This document shows, in pieces, positions 36,151 through 44,195 of a DNA stretch of 64,000 nucleotides. A program made the translations under genes and the position numbers. The notes beneath the pieces were generated by a model. It did not search any database. It saw only the letters and a list, made by a program, of their open reading frames with translations, and was not told where the DNA came from. The DNA comes from CBDCXE01 sp965223725 [NCBI: Nitrospinota bacterium] (GTDB lineage Bacteria > Nitrospinota_A > UBA7883), in contig CBDCXE010000001.1 in the NCBI GenBank assembly GCA_965223725.1, positions 62,001 through 126,000 on the forward strand, read 5' to 3'. Every line of letters begins with the position of its first letter. Positions within the stretch are counted from its first letter, which is position 1.

Positions 36151-37730
36151 TATTGATTATCCTCAACTACCATCGGGCGGACAACATACCGTGGGCAATC
36201 TTCCCAGCAGCGACCGCACGTGTCACAATCATCCTTTCGCTCAAACAGCGGGCCTTCCGGGTTCCAATCCACCATCAGCTTGTTGATTCCATCCTTTGAA
36301 CTGCACGCCTTGAAACACCAGTCACAGTTGGAGTCCAGGCCGCCTATACATAGCCCACAACGAAAACATCGATCCGCCTCCACCACCGCTTCTTCCAGGC
36401 TGGCGACCCGCTCCACCAGGTTAAAGTTTTTGCGGCGCTTCGCCGGTTTTTCCCGATACGGTATCAGACGCATACCCGGTGTGAAATAGCGGTCGATATT
36501 CATCTTCTCATAGGTGACCTCCTCCCGGAGTGAGCTAAATAACTGTTTGCCCACAAGGGCGTTGCTCACTTCGTCGGCCACCATTTTGCCGCTGGCGACT
36601 GCATGGATCACGGTACCCACCGACTCTGGATCGACATCGCCGGCCATATATACTTTATCCCTCGCGGCGATTTCCCAGGCGTGCGGCTCCTGCCCTATGG
36701 CCATGATAAGGGCGTCGGCTTTAAAATCCACAATCTCATCTGTGCTTACCGGGGTTTGCCGGCCGGAATAATCTGGCTCGCCCAGCTCCATTTTTCTTAT
36801 TTTCAGAGTGGTTCCGTCGTATGATTCCGGTGAAAGGAGAAATTTAAACTCCACACCCTCCGCTTTGGCGTCCTCCACTTCATAATCGTGGGCGGGCATC
36901 ATCTCTTCTGTTCTGCGATACATGATGCTGACCGATTTGGCGCCCAGCCGGACCGCGCTCCTGCACGCGTCCATGGCCACATTGCCGCCACCGATCACCA
37001 CAACTTCCTTGCCTTTAAACTCGCTCTTCTTGTATGCGCCGGAGTTCACGCCTTTCAGGAACTCCAGTCCATTCAACGCGTTCTTTTCGCCATCGATACC
37101 AGCGGTTCTGCCCTTGCCTGCGCCGGTGGATATGATGACAGAGTCACACTCACCCGATTCGAGGAAGCTGACTATATCGTCATGGGTAAGTTTTCTGCCT
37201 TTGTTTATCTTTACTCCGGAGGCTTCTATCAGCCCTATCTCCCTGTCCAGGGTCTCCCTTTCGAGCCGATAGGTGGGGATGCCGTAACGCAACATGCCAC
37301 CCGGCTTCTCTTCAGCCTCGAATATCTCCACATTGAAGCCAGCAATGTTCAAAAACCAGCCAGCGGTCAGGCCGCATGGACCGGAGCCAACTATATATAC
37401 GGTTTTGCCGTTCGGTTCCGCAATTTCGGGCCGCCAATCCGGGTCGAACCCATAATCGCCTATGACAGCTTCCAGCTTCTGGATAGATATCGGCTTGTCG
37501 AAGGAGCCCCTGTTACAAGGCGTTTCGCAGAAACCATAACAGACCCTTCCCAGCACAGCGCGCAGCGGATGGCTCTCCATCATGATCCGCCAGGCCTGGC
37601 CCACATCGTTTGTGGCAAGCGCGTGCAGAGCAGCCGCTATATTTGTGTATGCCGGGCATCCGACCAGCCCGCCGCATGGCGCTGTCCGGTTTTCCCAGAC
37701 TGGCGTCACGTATCCGGTTTTATCGGACAT
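36150..37730 (-). CDS. gltD: NADPH-dependent glutamate synthase small-chain-like FAD oxidoreductase with extra Fe-S clusters
   Basis: A 526-residue GltD-type flavoprotein. The N-terminal Fe-S region has CxxxxC motifs (APCGGLVGCPAY; CYGFCETPC near 65). FAD binding: VGSGPCGLTAG near residue 112; NADPH binding: VIGGGNVAMDACR near 247; the second FAD motif GDVDPESVGTVIHA near 370. After residue 440 come further ferredoxin cysteines, CFRCGLC, CDWCFKAC and CDTCGRCWEDCP. It supplies reducing equivalents to the split GltB-like subunits encoded downstream. First gene of the operon, preceded by a hairpin-rich 140-bp leader. Confidence 0.9.
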   Translation of the reverse strand: MSDKTGYVTPVWENRTAPCGGLVGCPAYTNIAAALHALATNDVGQAWRIMMESHPLRAVLGRVCYGFCETPCNRGSFDKPISIQKLEAVIGDYGFDPDWRPEIAEPNGKTVYIVGSGPCGLTAGWFLNIAGFNVEIFEAEEKPGGMLRYGIPTYRLERETLDREIGLIEASGVKINKGRKLTHDDIVSFLESGECDSVIISTGAGKGRTAGIDGEKNALNGLEFLKGVNSGAYKKSEFKGKEVVVIGGGNVAMDACRSAVRLGAKSVSIMYRRTEEMMPAHDYEVEDAKAEGVEFKFLLSPESYDGTTLKIRKMELGEPDYSGRQTPVSTDEIVDFKADALIMAIGQEPHAWEIAARDKVYMAGDVDPESVGTVIHAVASGKMVADEVSNALVGKQLFSSLREEVTYEKMNIDRYFTPGMRLIPYREKPAKRRKNFNLVERVASLEEAVVEADRCFRCGLCIGGLDSNCDWCFKACSSKDGINKLMVDWNPEGPLFERKDDCDTCGRCWEDCPRYVVRPMVVEDNQ

Positions 37731-37740
37731 ATCTATTAAT

Positions 37741-37870
37741 TCCCCTTTACAACAACTAGTTAAATTTCCGCGGTCCGACCAAAGTTACCGCAAGATAGCT
37801 ACAAAGACAACGCTCCATTTCAGGAGCGAGCATTCGACTCTTTACGAGTGGGGCGCTTTTTAAAGCGTAT
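37741..37870 (-). promoter_or_regulatory. Hairpin-rich region between the DUF1858 gene and gltD
   Basis: On the minus strand it contains, in order: AAGCGT/ACGCTT (37879-37863, spanning the upstream stop codon); CGCTTT/AAAGCG (37867-37854), which shares bases with the first and so excludes it; ACTC/GAGT (37849-37837); CGCTCC-TGAAAT-GGAGCG (37828-37811), followed by TTGTCTTTG; and GCGGT/ACCGC (37791-37770). The fourth hairpin with its T-rich tail is a candidate terminator of the upstream gene. The mutually exclusive pair looks like an attenuation device. No match to the glnA-type glutamine riboswitch consensus was recognised. Confidence 0.45.
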
Positions 37871-38839
37871 TCAACGCTTCAAGGTAGTTTCAATGATACC
37901 GTTGATTTCGTCAAGTATTTTTTGAGGCGGCATACCGTGCATTCCGGCGGTTTGCTCAATATTTTCAGTGGCTTGCCCTGGGCAGGTGAAGCATGCGCTG
38001 CCGTAGTGTTTTTCGAACACAGCGGTGGTTTCCGGGTAGATTTCCAGCAATGGCCCGATTTTGGTTTTGAAGTGGGCGAGCTCTCCACGTTTGATTATCT
38101 CACCGTCGGTGGAGGCGCCGGAGCCGTTCGAAGGAGTTGCTGGTTGTTCGTTGGACGCATCGTCGGTGGTGACGATTTTCTTTCCTTCCAGCCTGGCGAT
38201 CAACGGGAACAGCTCCTTGCCCGCTTTTTTGGCCGCCATTTCCAGGGTAACTATCTGCGCCACAGAATCCCTGACCGCAGAATTGGCCAGGTCGCCCAAT
38301 CCTTCCTCGGTCATGGTTTCTTCCAGATGAGGATACTTCTCCAGTATCTCGGCGATTTTCATGCCGGGGGCAACCTTAACATCCGGCAAAGGAGCGGCAG
38401 GCGTTGGCGCCGCGGAGGCTGGTTCCTCGACAATTTCCGGCTCATCCTTCAGCACACTTAGCATGTTGACAATAAAGATCAATATGGAAACGCCTTCGAT
38501 AAGCCCGAATAGGCCGAACAGCATCCTCGGTGCGCCGCTGGTGTAGAAAGCGCCGAACCCGTACAGCACGATCAGCCCGACAAGCCCGGCGTTGGCCAGC
38601 CAGTAATGGACCGGCACCATCGATGGATATGGCAATTGCCTTGCATTGAACCGTGGCAAAATGTGGTAAGCCACGCCATAGATGAACATCGCCATGAACC
38701 CGATGAGCATCAGGTGAACATGAATGAACCTGATTTCCGCCATGGCATGATCCGCGAAGGACATGTGTATGCCCATCAGCATACCGAGCCCAAGGTATAT
38801 CAGTGATACTCTTATAAACTTCTTTCCATATTTATCCAT
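37871..38839 (-). CDS. CcoN-like four-helix membrane protein fused to two DUF1858-type domains
   Basis: A 322-residue fusion. Residues 1-135 contain four transmembrane helices with histidines in the pattern HMSFADH, IHVHLMLIGF and YHILPRF, resembling the helices of cbb3-type oxidase subunit I or small relatives of it. After an Ala/Pro-rich linker come two DUF1858-like domains: one at about 155-215 (PGMKIAEILEKYPHLEET), lacking cysteines, and a C-terminal one at about 260-322 with CFTC (ACFTCPGQATENIEQTA), as in hybrid-cluster-protein-associated proteins. It may bind haem and use a dithiol for redox or nitrogen-oxide sensing. Divergent from the Tat redox cluster. Confidence 0.75.
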   Translation of the reverse strand: MDKYGKKFIRVSLIYLGLGMLMGIHMSFADHAMAEIRFIHVHLMLIGFMAMFIYGVAYHILPRFNARQLPYPSMVPVHYWLANAGLVGLIVLYGFGAFYTSGAPRMLFGLFGLIEGVSILIFIVNMLSVLKDEPEIVEEPASAAPTPAAPLPDVKVAPGMKIAEILEKYPHLEETMTEEGLGDLANSAVRDSVAQIVTLEMAAKKAGKELFPLIARLEGKKIVTTDDASNEQPATPSNGSGASTDGEIIKRGELAHFKTKIGPLLEIYPETTAVFEKHYGSACFTCPGQATENIEQTAGMHGMPPQKILDEINGIIETTLKR

Positions 38840-39011
38840 TACCTAACCTTTCCGGTGTTTTGTCTATACACTTTTATTTACAATATCGCAGCCGCTGGCA
38901 GTTCCATATGACAAATATCATGTTTCGCTGGCAAAATCTAATTTAGTCAATATTGTATCAATTGATGTAAACTAACGTAGGTAGAGTAAAAATCTATGGA
39001 GCGCAAATCTC
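38840..39011. promoter_or_regulatory. Divergent intergenic region
   Basis: This 172-bp AT-rich gap must hold promoters for the DUF1858 fusion gene (minus) and the aldo/keto reductase cluster (plus). It includes the perfect palindrome ATCAATTGAT (38957-38966), 46 bp before the plus-strand start, and a looser ATGA-N6-TCAT (38908-38921). Neither is an exact FNR (TTGAT-N4-ATCAA) site. No good -35/-10 pair was found. Confidence 0.25.
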
Positions 39012-40205
39012 ATGAAACGACGTGATTTCATCAAAACGACAAGCATCGGCGCTGTGGCTGGCCTGGGCGGTATCAGGATAGCCAGCCAGGAAGCGAACGC
39101 CAGCGAGCCTGTCTCGATAAAAAAATATGGAACCCTGGGCCGTACCGGTCTGAAAATCAGCGATATCTCATTCGGTGGTGGCGCGCTGAACTCACCCACG
39201 TTGATGGCGAAGGCGGTGGAGATGGGTGTGAACTATTTCGACACCGCCCCCGACTATGGCCCCTCGGAGAAGACCATCGGGAAATATCTGAAAAAATCTG
39301 GCGGGCGCGACAAGGTGCATATCGCCACCAAGTTTTGCGATAAAGAGTTCTATCCGGGCCATCTGGACGCCGACGCGCCGGAGAGCAGATATATCGAGGT
39401 GGTTGAAGAAAGCCTGGGCCGGATGAACACCGACTATGTGGATCTGGTATTCGTGCATGCCATGGGTGAAGAGAGCCGCGAGTATGAAAGCCGGCTGTTA
39501 TCGGAAAATATGCTCAATGCGTTTGCAAAGCTGAAAAAAGCTGGCAAGGCGCGGTTCCTGGCGGTCTCGTCCCACGGCCCTGTCCGGATGGAAGAGTTAA
39601 TGATGAAAGCTGTCAAGTCGGGTCATTACGATGTGATCATGCCAGCGCACAATTTCATGAAGTTCCCGAAGGCGCCGGATGTGATTGAAGAAGCCGGAAA
39701 GCGCAACATAGGTGTGGTCGCCATGAAGACCCTGGCCGGCGCCAAGGAGATGAAGCTCGACACAAAAGGCGACGACTTCGCCCATGCAGCGTTCAAATGG
39801 GTTCTGCAGAATCCGAACATTGCCGGGCTGGTGGTGACGATCAAAAACTTTCAAAGCTTGTCGCACTATGTCAAGGCGTCCGGCAAAACTTTTACCAAAG
39901 AATCGCAATACACCCTTGATCAGTACAAAACGGCCTACTCCACCGAATATTGCCGCACCGGTTGCGGCGACTGCCTCGGCGCCTGTCCGGAAGGGCTGAA
40001 CATCGCGGGCGTGTTACGACAGCAAATGTATTTCACCGATTATCACGAAGAGAAAAAGGCGATGACCGGATATGCAAGGATGTCGCCCAACGCTGATGTG
40101 TGCGCCAGTTGTTCATCCGCCCCGTGCGAGTCGGCCTGCGGTTACAATCTGCCGGTCAAGGCGCTGTTGACACGGGCAAAGGAAAGTTTAACCTTCCGGG
40201 TGTAA
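39012..40205 (+). CDS. Tat-exported aldo/keto reductase with C-terminal ferredoxin-type cysteines
   Basis: A 397-residue protein. A twin-arginine signal MKRRDFIKT with a hydrophobic stretch to about residue 30 sends it to the periplasm. The aldo/keto reductase barrel starts at YGTLGRTGLKISDI; the catalytic tetrad is visible as Asp and Tyr in YFDTAPDYG, Lys in IATKF and His in VFVHAM. The C-terminal 90 residues carry two cysteine groups, CRTGCGDCLGACPEG near 317 and CASCSSAPCESACGYN near 360, likely two Fe-S clusters. An exported member cannot rely on cytoplasmic NADPH, so the cofactor is an open point. First gene of a four-gene cluster; the stop overlaps the next start (TAATG). Confidence 0.88.
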   Translation: MKRRDFIKTTSIGAVAGLGGIRIASQEANASEPVSIKKYGTLGRTGLKISDISFGGGALNSPTLMAKAVEMGVNYFDTAPDYGPSEKTIGKYLKKSGGRDKVHIATKFCDKEFYPGHLDADAPESRYIEVVEESLGRMNTDYVDLVFVHAMGEESREYESRLLSENMLNAFAKLKKAGKARFLAVSSHGPVRMEELMMKAVKSGHYDVIMPAHNFMKFPKAPDVIEEAGKRNIGVVAMKTLAGAKEMKLDTKGDDFAHAAFKWVLQNPNIAGLVVTIKNFQSLSHYVKASGKTFTKESQYTLDQYKTAYSTEYCRTGCGDCLGACPEGLNIAGVLRQQMYFTDYHEEKKAMTGYARMSPNADVCASCSSAPCESACGYNLPVKALLTRAKESLTFRV

Positions 40206-41125
40206 TGATCAGGGCTGGGCTGGTGGCGCTGTTGCCTGTAATAGCGCTGGTGATCTATATCGACGGGCAAAACTTCGACCCGGAAAAGCTCGATTTTTCG
40301 AAATCCGCCGGGGGTGATCTGGAACAGTTTTTCCCCGAAAGTGTGAAAGGACTGCAGAGGGAACGGACCGTCCGTGTGTTCAACAAGGATAACCTTTTTG
40401 AATATGTAAACGGCCATGCGGAGTTTTTCATCTCATCCGGGTTCAAGGCGGTGGCGGTGGCTGGCTATTACGAAAAAGAAGGCGACCCGAACCAGCCCGA
40501 TTTCATGGTGGACATATACGATATGGGCTCCACTGATAACGCTTTCGGCGTGCTAAGCGCAGAGAGCGATGGGACGGAGCCTTTGCAAGTCGGCTTCATG
40601 GGATACCAGACAAAGAGCAACCTGCTGTTTATCAAAGGTCCATATTACGTAAAGATCACATCCTTTAATCCGGGCAACAAAAATAGTATCGCGCTGGCCA
40701 ACAATGTCTCCGATACAATGGGTGATGTAGATACTGCCATATCGCAGTTCCGGCTGTTTCCATCGGATGGCGCCATAAAATCTGGCCGCAGTTTTGTTCG
40801 GCAAGATTATATGGGGCTCGATTTTATGACGGACGTTTATGAGCAGGAGTACAAGCGAACCGAAGGTGAGTTCACCGCGTTTCTGGTCTCGCCAAAGGAT
40901 AAGCTGGCCAAGCTGGTGGCATTCTATAAAGATAATGGTACCGAGGTCATGCCGGTGAAGATAGAGGGCAATGAAGGATATATAATAAATGATGAGTATG
41001 AGGGGGCGTTGGGTGTTGTGCAGGTTGGCGCAAACGTTATCGGCGTCCGCGGAATCGAGGAGAGCGGGAAATTGCGGGCGTTCCTGAAAGAAGCGATTGA
41101 GGTGAACGATGACCTCGAGGAATAA
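40205..41125 (+). CDS. DUF6599-like exported protein
   Basis: Start placed at ATG 40205, overlapping the upstream stop; a longer reading from 40100 would run 106 bp into the aldo/keto reductase gene. The 306-residue product has an N-terminal membrane segment (LVALLPVIALVIYI) that is a signal anchor, then a soluble domain. FPESVKGL, FNKDNLFEYVNGHAEFFISSGF and DIYDMGSTDNAFGVL match the pattern I associate with the DUF6599 family, for which no biochemical function is known. It is coupled on both sides (1-bp and 17-bp overlaps) to exported redox proteins, so it probably works with them outside the cytoplasm. Confidence 0.72.
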   Translation: MIRAGLVALLPVIALVIYIDGQNFDPEKLDFSKSAGGDLEQFFPESVKGLQRERTVRVFNKDNLFEYVNGHAEFFISSGFKAVAVAGYYEKEGDPNQPDFMVDIYDMGSTDNAFGVLSAESDGTEPLQVGFMGYQTKSNLLFIKGPYYVKITSFNPGNKNSIALANNVSDTMGDVDTAISQFRLFPSDGAIKSGRSFVRQDYMGLDFMTDVYEQEYKRTEGEFTAFLVSPKDKLAKLVAFYKDNGTEVMPVKIEGNEGYIINDEYEGALGVVQVGANVIGVRGIEESGKLRAFLKEAIEVNDDLEE

Positions 41126-42101
41126 TAAAGTCGATAACAAACTGCTGAACAGGCGTCGTTTTATAAAAACAGTCGCCCAGGGTTGCGCCGGGGTGGTCGG
41201 TGTGTCAGCCGTCACATATTTGGCATATGGGGAGAAGCCGGTCTATCACGCGCCGGAGAAAATATATAAGCTGAACGATTTTCGGGTCGATACATCCGGC
41301 CTACCACGGTTAATAATCACCCACGGCGATGACCCTTTCATGATGGTGAAAGCGGCCACGGAAAAGCTGGGCGGGATCGACAGGTTCATCAAACCGGGCG
41401 ACCGTGTGGTGATCAAGCCGAACGTGGCGTGGGACCGTCTGCCGGAGCAGGCGGCAAACACCAACCCGGATGTGGTTCTGGCAGTGGCGAAGCTGGTGAT
41501 GGGCGCCAAGCCTGCCAGCGTCACGGTGACCGATGTATCGCTGAACGATCCATATCGATCCTTCGCCCGGTCCGGGATAGAGAAAGCCGCAGGCGAGGCT
41601 GGCGCGAAGCTATGGATACCCGGTGTTAACGATTTTCGTCAGGCGGACCTGAACGGCTCGCTTCTGAAAGTGTGGCCGGTCAGTCGCGCGTTTCTGGAGG
41701 CGGACAAGGTTATCAACATCCCGGTGGTCAAACATCACAGCCTTAGCCGGGCCACGCTGGCGCAGAAAAACTGGTACGGCATACTGGGTGGCCGGCGCAA
41801 CCAGCTTCATCAGGATATCCATACATCGATCGCCGATCTGGCCAGCGCTGTCCGCCCTACCCTGACGGTGATGGACGCGACCCGCGTGTTGATGAAAAAC
41901 GGGCCCACCGGCGGTTCGTTGAGCGACGTAAAGGTTTTCAACACCATTGTCGTCGGGCTGGATGAGGTGGCCATCGACTCCTATTCGCTGGGCCTGCTGG
42001 GCGCAAAGCCGGATGATGTGGGCTATATGAAGCTGTCGCAGGAGCGCGGACTGGGCGAGCCGGACTGGAAGTCTATCCGTTACGAAGAGCTGAACGTCTG
42101 A
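41109..42101 (+). CDS. Tat-exported DUF362 protein
   Basis: A 330-residue protein with twin-arginine signal NRRRFIKTVAQG at residues 14-25 followed by a hydrophobic run. The mature part is a DUF362 domain: GDRVVIKPNVAWDR near residue 98, VTVTDVSLND near 138, VINIPVVKHHSLSRATLAQKNWYG near 200 and GVDEVAIDSYSLGLLG-like text near 285. DUF362 proteins lack an established reaction and often sit with ferredoxins. There are no CxxC clusters in this copy, so the Fe-S function is likely in the neighbours. Overlaps the DUF6599 gene by 17 bp. Confidence 0.85.
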   Translation: MTSRNNKVDNKLLNRRRFIKTVAQGCAGVVGVSAVTYLAYGEKPVYHAPEKIYKLNDFRVDTSGLPRLIITHGDDPFMMVKAATEKLGGIDRFIKPGDRVVIKPNVAWDRLPEQAANTNPDVVLAVAKLVMGAKPASVTVTDVSLNDPYRSFARSGIEKAAGEAGAKLWIPGVNDFRQADLNGSLLKVWPVSRAFLEADKVINIPVVKHHSLSRATLAQKNWYGILGGRRNQLHQDIHTSIADLASAVRPTLTVMDATRVLMKNGPTGGSLSDVKVFNTIVVGLDEVAIDSYSLGLLGAKPDDVGYMKLSQERGLGEPDWKSIRYEELNV

Positions 42102-42103
42102 CC

Positions 42104-43627
42104 GTGAATGATCCATTGAACAAACGCCTCACGCTGAAAACCCTCCGTCGGATCTGGTCGATATTTTTCGTCCTGCTGTTTCTGCTCTTGATCTACATCA
42201 CTGACTTTCGACACATGAAAGGTTACGAGGTCGCGCTGTTTCTGGAGACCGATCCGCTGGTCTGGCTGACCGGGTTGATGAGCGGCTGGACCGTATACAA
42301 AGGGATGGCGCTGGCGCTGTTGATTATCATCCCGACCCTGTTCCTCGGCCGGTTTTTCTGTTCATGGATCTGCCCGTTGGGGATCATGAACCAGTGGGCC
42401 AGCAAAGTACTGCATGCCAAAAAACCGACAGACGAATACGAAATAAATGAGTATCGTGAAGTATATCGCTTCAAATATTATCTGTTGGCCGTGTTGTTGA
42501 TCCTCGCTCTGTTCGGGTCTTTGCAGACAGGGTTGTTCGACCCTATCGCTCTGGTTCATCGGACATTTATCACTTCCGTTTTCCCTGCCGTCGATTATTT
42601 TCTTAACCTTGCTTATCTTCGCCCCCCGGTGTTCCTGGGCGGCGTGTTGATCAGCTTTCTGTTCCTGGCGATCATTCTGGCCAACCGGTTTATCACCCGG
42701 TTATGGTGCCGGTTGCTCTGCCCGCTTGGCGCGCTGCTCGGTCTGTTATCGCTCGGCTCGATCATGCGGATCCGGCGTAATGTAGAAAAATGCACAGATT
42801 GCCAAAAATGCCTCAGCTCCTGCCAGGGCGCCTCCGACCCGCAGTCGGAGCTGCGCCCGTCGGAATGTCTGGTCTGCATGAACTGTATATCGGACTGCCC
42901 GGAGGACGCGCTGCATTATGGTTTGCCGGAGAGTTTGTCATCGGCGCATAAACCGCTCGATATCAACCGCCGACGGCTGGTGGAGACCGGCCTTGCCGGC
43001 CTGATAGCGTTCCCGATGCTCAAAAGCTCCCTCACCGGAGAGACCACCGATCAGGCGCTGGTGATCCGTCCACCCGGCAGCCTGCCAGAGCCAGATTTTC
43101 TGCGGCGATGCATCAAATGCTCCGAGTGTATGCGGGTCTGCCCGACCAACGTGTTGCAACCGGCCCTGCTGGAGTCGGGGTTCGAAGGGCTCTGGACGCC
43201 GATCCTGGTGAACAAGATAGGGTATTGCGAGCATCAATGCACCCTGTGCGGCCAGGTCTGCCCCACCGGCGCCATAGAGCAGATCTCCATCATCGACAAG
43301 ATCGGCTCCGCGACGGTTAAGCCACTGGTGATCGGCACCGCTTTTTTTGATCGTGGCAGATGCCTTCCGTGGGCCATGGGTGTGCAGTGCATCGTATGCG
43401 AGGAGGTCTGCCCTACATCGCCAAAAGCTATCTGGTTCCACGAATCGACCATCACTGCAAGGGACGGATCACGCAAAAGGCTGAAGTATCCTTATCTCGA
43501 CCCGAAGCTATGCATCGGATGTGGGATATGTGAAAATAAATGTCCGGTGCGCGATCTGGCCGCCATCCGGGTCACCTCCGTGGGCGAGACCCGATCGAAA
43601 ACCAACAAGATGATCCTGAAAAGCTGA
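42104..43627 (+). CDS. Membrane-bound polyferredoxin (NapH/CcoG-like) with many Fe-S motifs
   Basis: A 507-residue protein starting at GTG 42104, 2 bp after the DUF362 stop. The N-terminal 215 residues hold about five transmembrane helices with two CxxxCP motifs on loops (CSWICPLG near residue 88, CRLLCPLG near 204), as in NapH/YccM/CcoG. Then follow CTDCQKCLSSC, CLVCMNCISDCP, CIKCSECMRVCP, CEHQCTLCGQVCP, CIVCEEVCP and CIGCGICENKCP: enough for about six [4Fe-4S] clusters. It likely transfers electrons from menaquinol across the membrane to the periplasmic partners encoded upstream. A TGA at 43625-43627 ends the cluster. Confidence 0.87.
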   Translation: MNDPLNKRLTLKTLRRIWSIFFVLLFLLLIYITDFRHMKGYEVALFLETDPLVWLTGLMSGWTVYKGMALALLIIIPTLFLGRFFCSWICPLGIMNQWASKVLHAKKPTDEYEINEYREVYRFKYYLLAVLLILALFGSLQTGLFDPIALVHRTFITSVFPAVDYFLNLAYLRPPVFLGGVLISFLFLAIILANRFITRLWCRLLCPLGALLGLLSLGSIMRIRRNVEKCTDCQKCLSSCQGASDPQSELRPSECLVCMNCISDCPEDALHYGLPESLSSAHKPLDINRRRLVETGLAGLIAFPMLKSSLTGETTDQALVIRPPGSLPEPDFLRRCIKCSECMRVCPTNVLQPALLESGFEGLWTPILVNKIGYCEHQCTLCGQVCPTGAIEQISIIDKIGSATVKPLVIGTAFFDRGRCLPWAMGVQCIVCEEVCPTSPKAIWFHESTITARDGSRKRLKYPYLDPKLCIGCGICENKCPVRDLAAIRVTSVGETRSKTNKMILKS

Positions 43628-43670
43628 CCGGCGATATAAAACTGCAGCTCCGGACCTTCCAAGTTTCAGC

Positions 43671-43726
43671 TTGACAATACCCGGTGAATATATTATCTTG
43701 ATATCAAGATACAATGTATCAAGATA
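43671..43726 (+). promoter_or_regulatory. marR promoter with overlapping 18-bp palindromic operator
   Basis: TTGACA (43671-43676), a 17-bp spacer, then TATCTT (43694-43699). The -10 lies inside TATCTTGATATCAAGATA (43694-43711), a perfect palindrome. A further half-site TATCAAGATA follows at 43717-43726. The palindrome has the outer TATCT/AGATA arms of the published MhqR box of Bacillus subtilis. Its position fits autorepression by the MarR protein encoded 20 bp downstream. Confidence 0.75.
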
Positions 43727-43745
43727 TTTATTTTATGGATATGAG

Positions 43746-44195
43746 ATGAACGAAAATATCAAGGGAGTGAAATTGTGGCTGGTGCTGGCACGGGCAAGCT
43801 CTGCTGTTCGGGCCCACGCGGACAGGCATATCGCATCGCTCGGCCTTTGCTCTTCTGATTTTGGAGTGCTGGAAATTTTATTGCACAAGGGCCCGCTGCC
43901 GGTGAATATTATCGGCAGAAAAATTCTTCTGACCAGTGGCTCCATAACCACAGCCATCGATCGGCTGGAAAAGAAAAAGCTGATCCGCAGACATAACGAG
44001 GGCAGGGACAGGCGGATCAAAACCGTTCGGCTGACCCCGGCTGGGCGCACATTTATCACCCAGGCGTTCAAGGAGCACGAGAAGGCAATGGAACAGGCCG
44101 TTGAGGGAATGAGCCAGAGAGAGAGACGCGAACTTGTGGCGCTGCTGAAAAAGCTGGGCAAAACGGCGGAAAGTAAAGAAAGGAAACAACAATGA
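43746..44195 (+). CDS. MarR family transcriptional regulator
   Basis: A 149-residue winged helix-turn-helix protein. The start is ATG 43746 (MNENIKGVKLWL), because a start at 43671 would place the promoter and operator inside the gene. The DNA-binding helices are around residues 55-85 (NIIGRKILLTSGSITTAIDRLEKKKLI) and the wing is RRHNEGRDRRIKTVRLT. SDFGVLEILLHKG at 35-48 matches the MhqR/SarZ-like branch. There is a Cys at about residue 35 (GLCSSDF), which could sense electrophiles. ATGA overlap with the pirin gene indicates a two-gene autoregulated operon. Confidence 0.9.
   Translation: MNENIKGVKLWLVLARASSAVRAHADRHIASLGLCSSDFGVLEILLHKGPLPVNIIGRKILLTSGSITTAIDRLEKKKLIRRHNEGRDRRIKTVRLTPAGRTFITQAFKEHEKAMEQAVEGMSQRERRELVALLKKLGKTAESKERKQQ

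Noticed and set aside
37741-37870. Possible tRNA or CRISPR-like repeats in the region before gltD
   Set aside because: Stems do not form a cloverleaf, no CCA or T-loop sequence is present, and the hairpins differ in sequence from each other.
38957-38966. FNR/CRP-type site before the Tat redox cluster
   Set aside because: ATCAATTGAT is palindromic but its half-sites are inverted relative to the FNR consensus and have no spacer; it is kept only as an unassigned palindrome.
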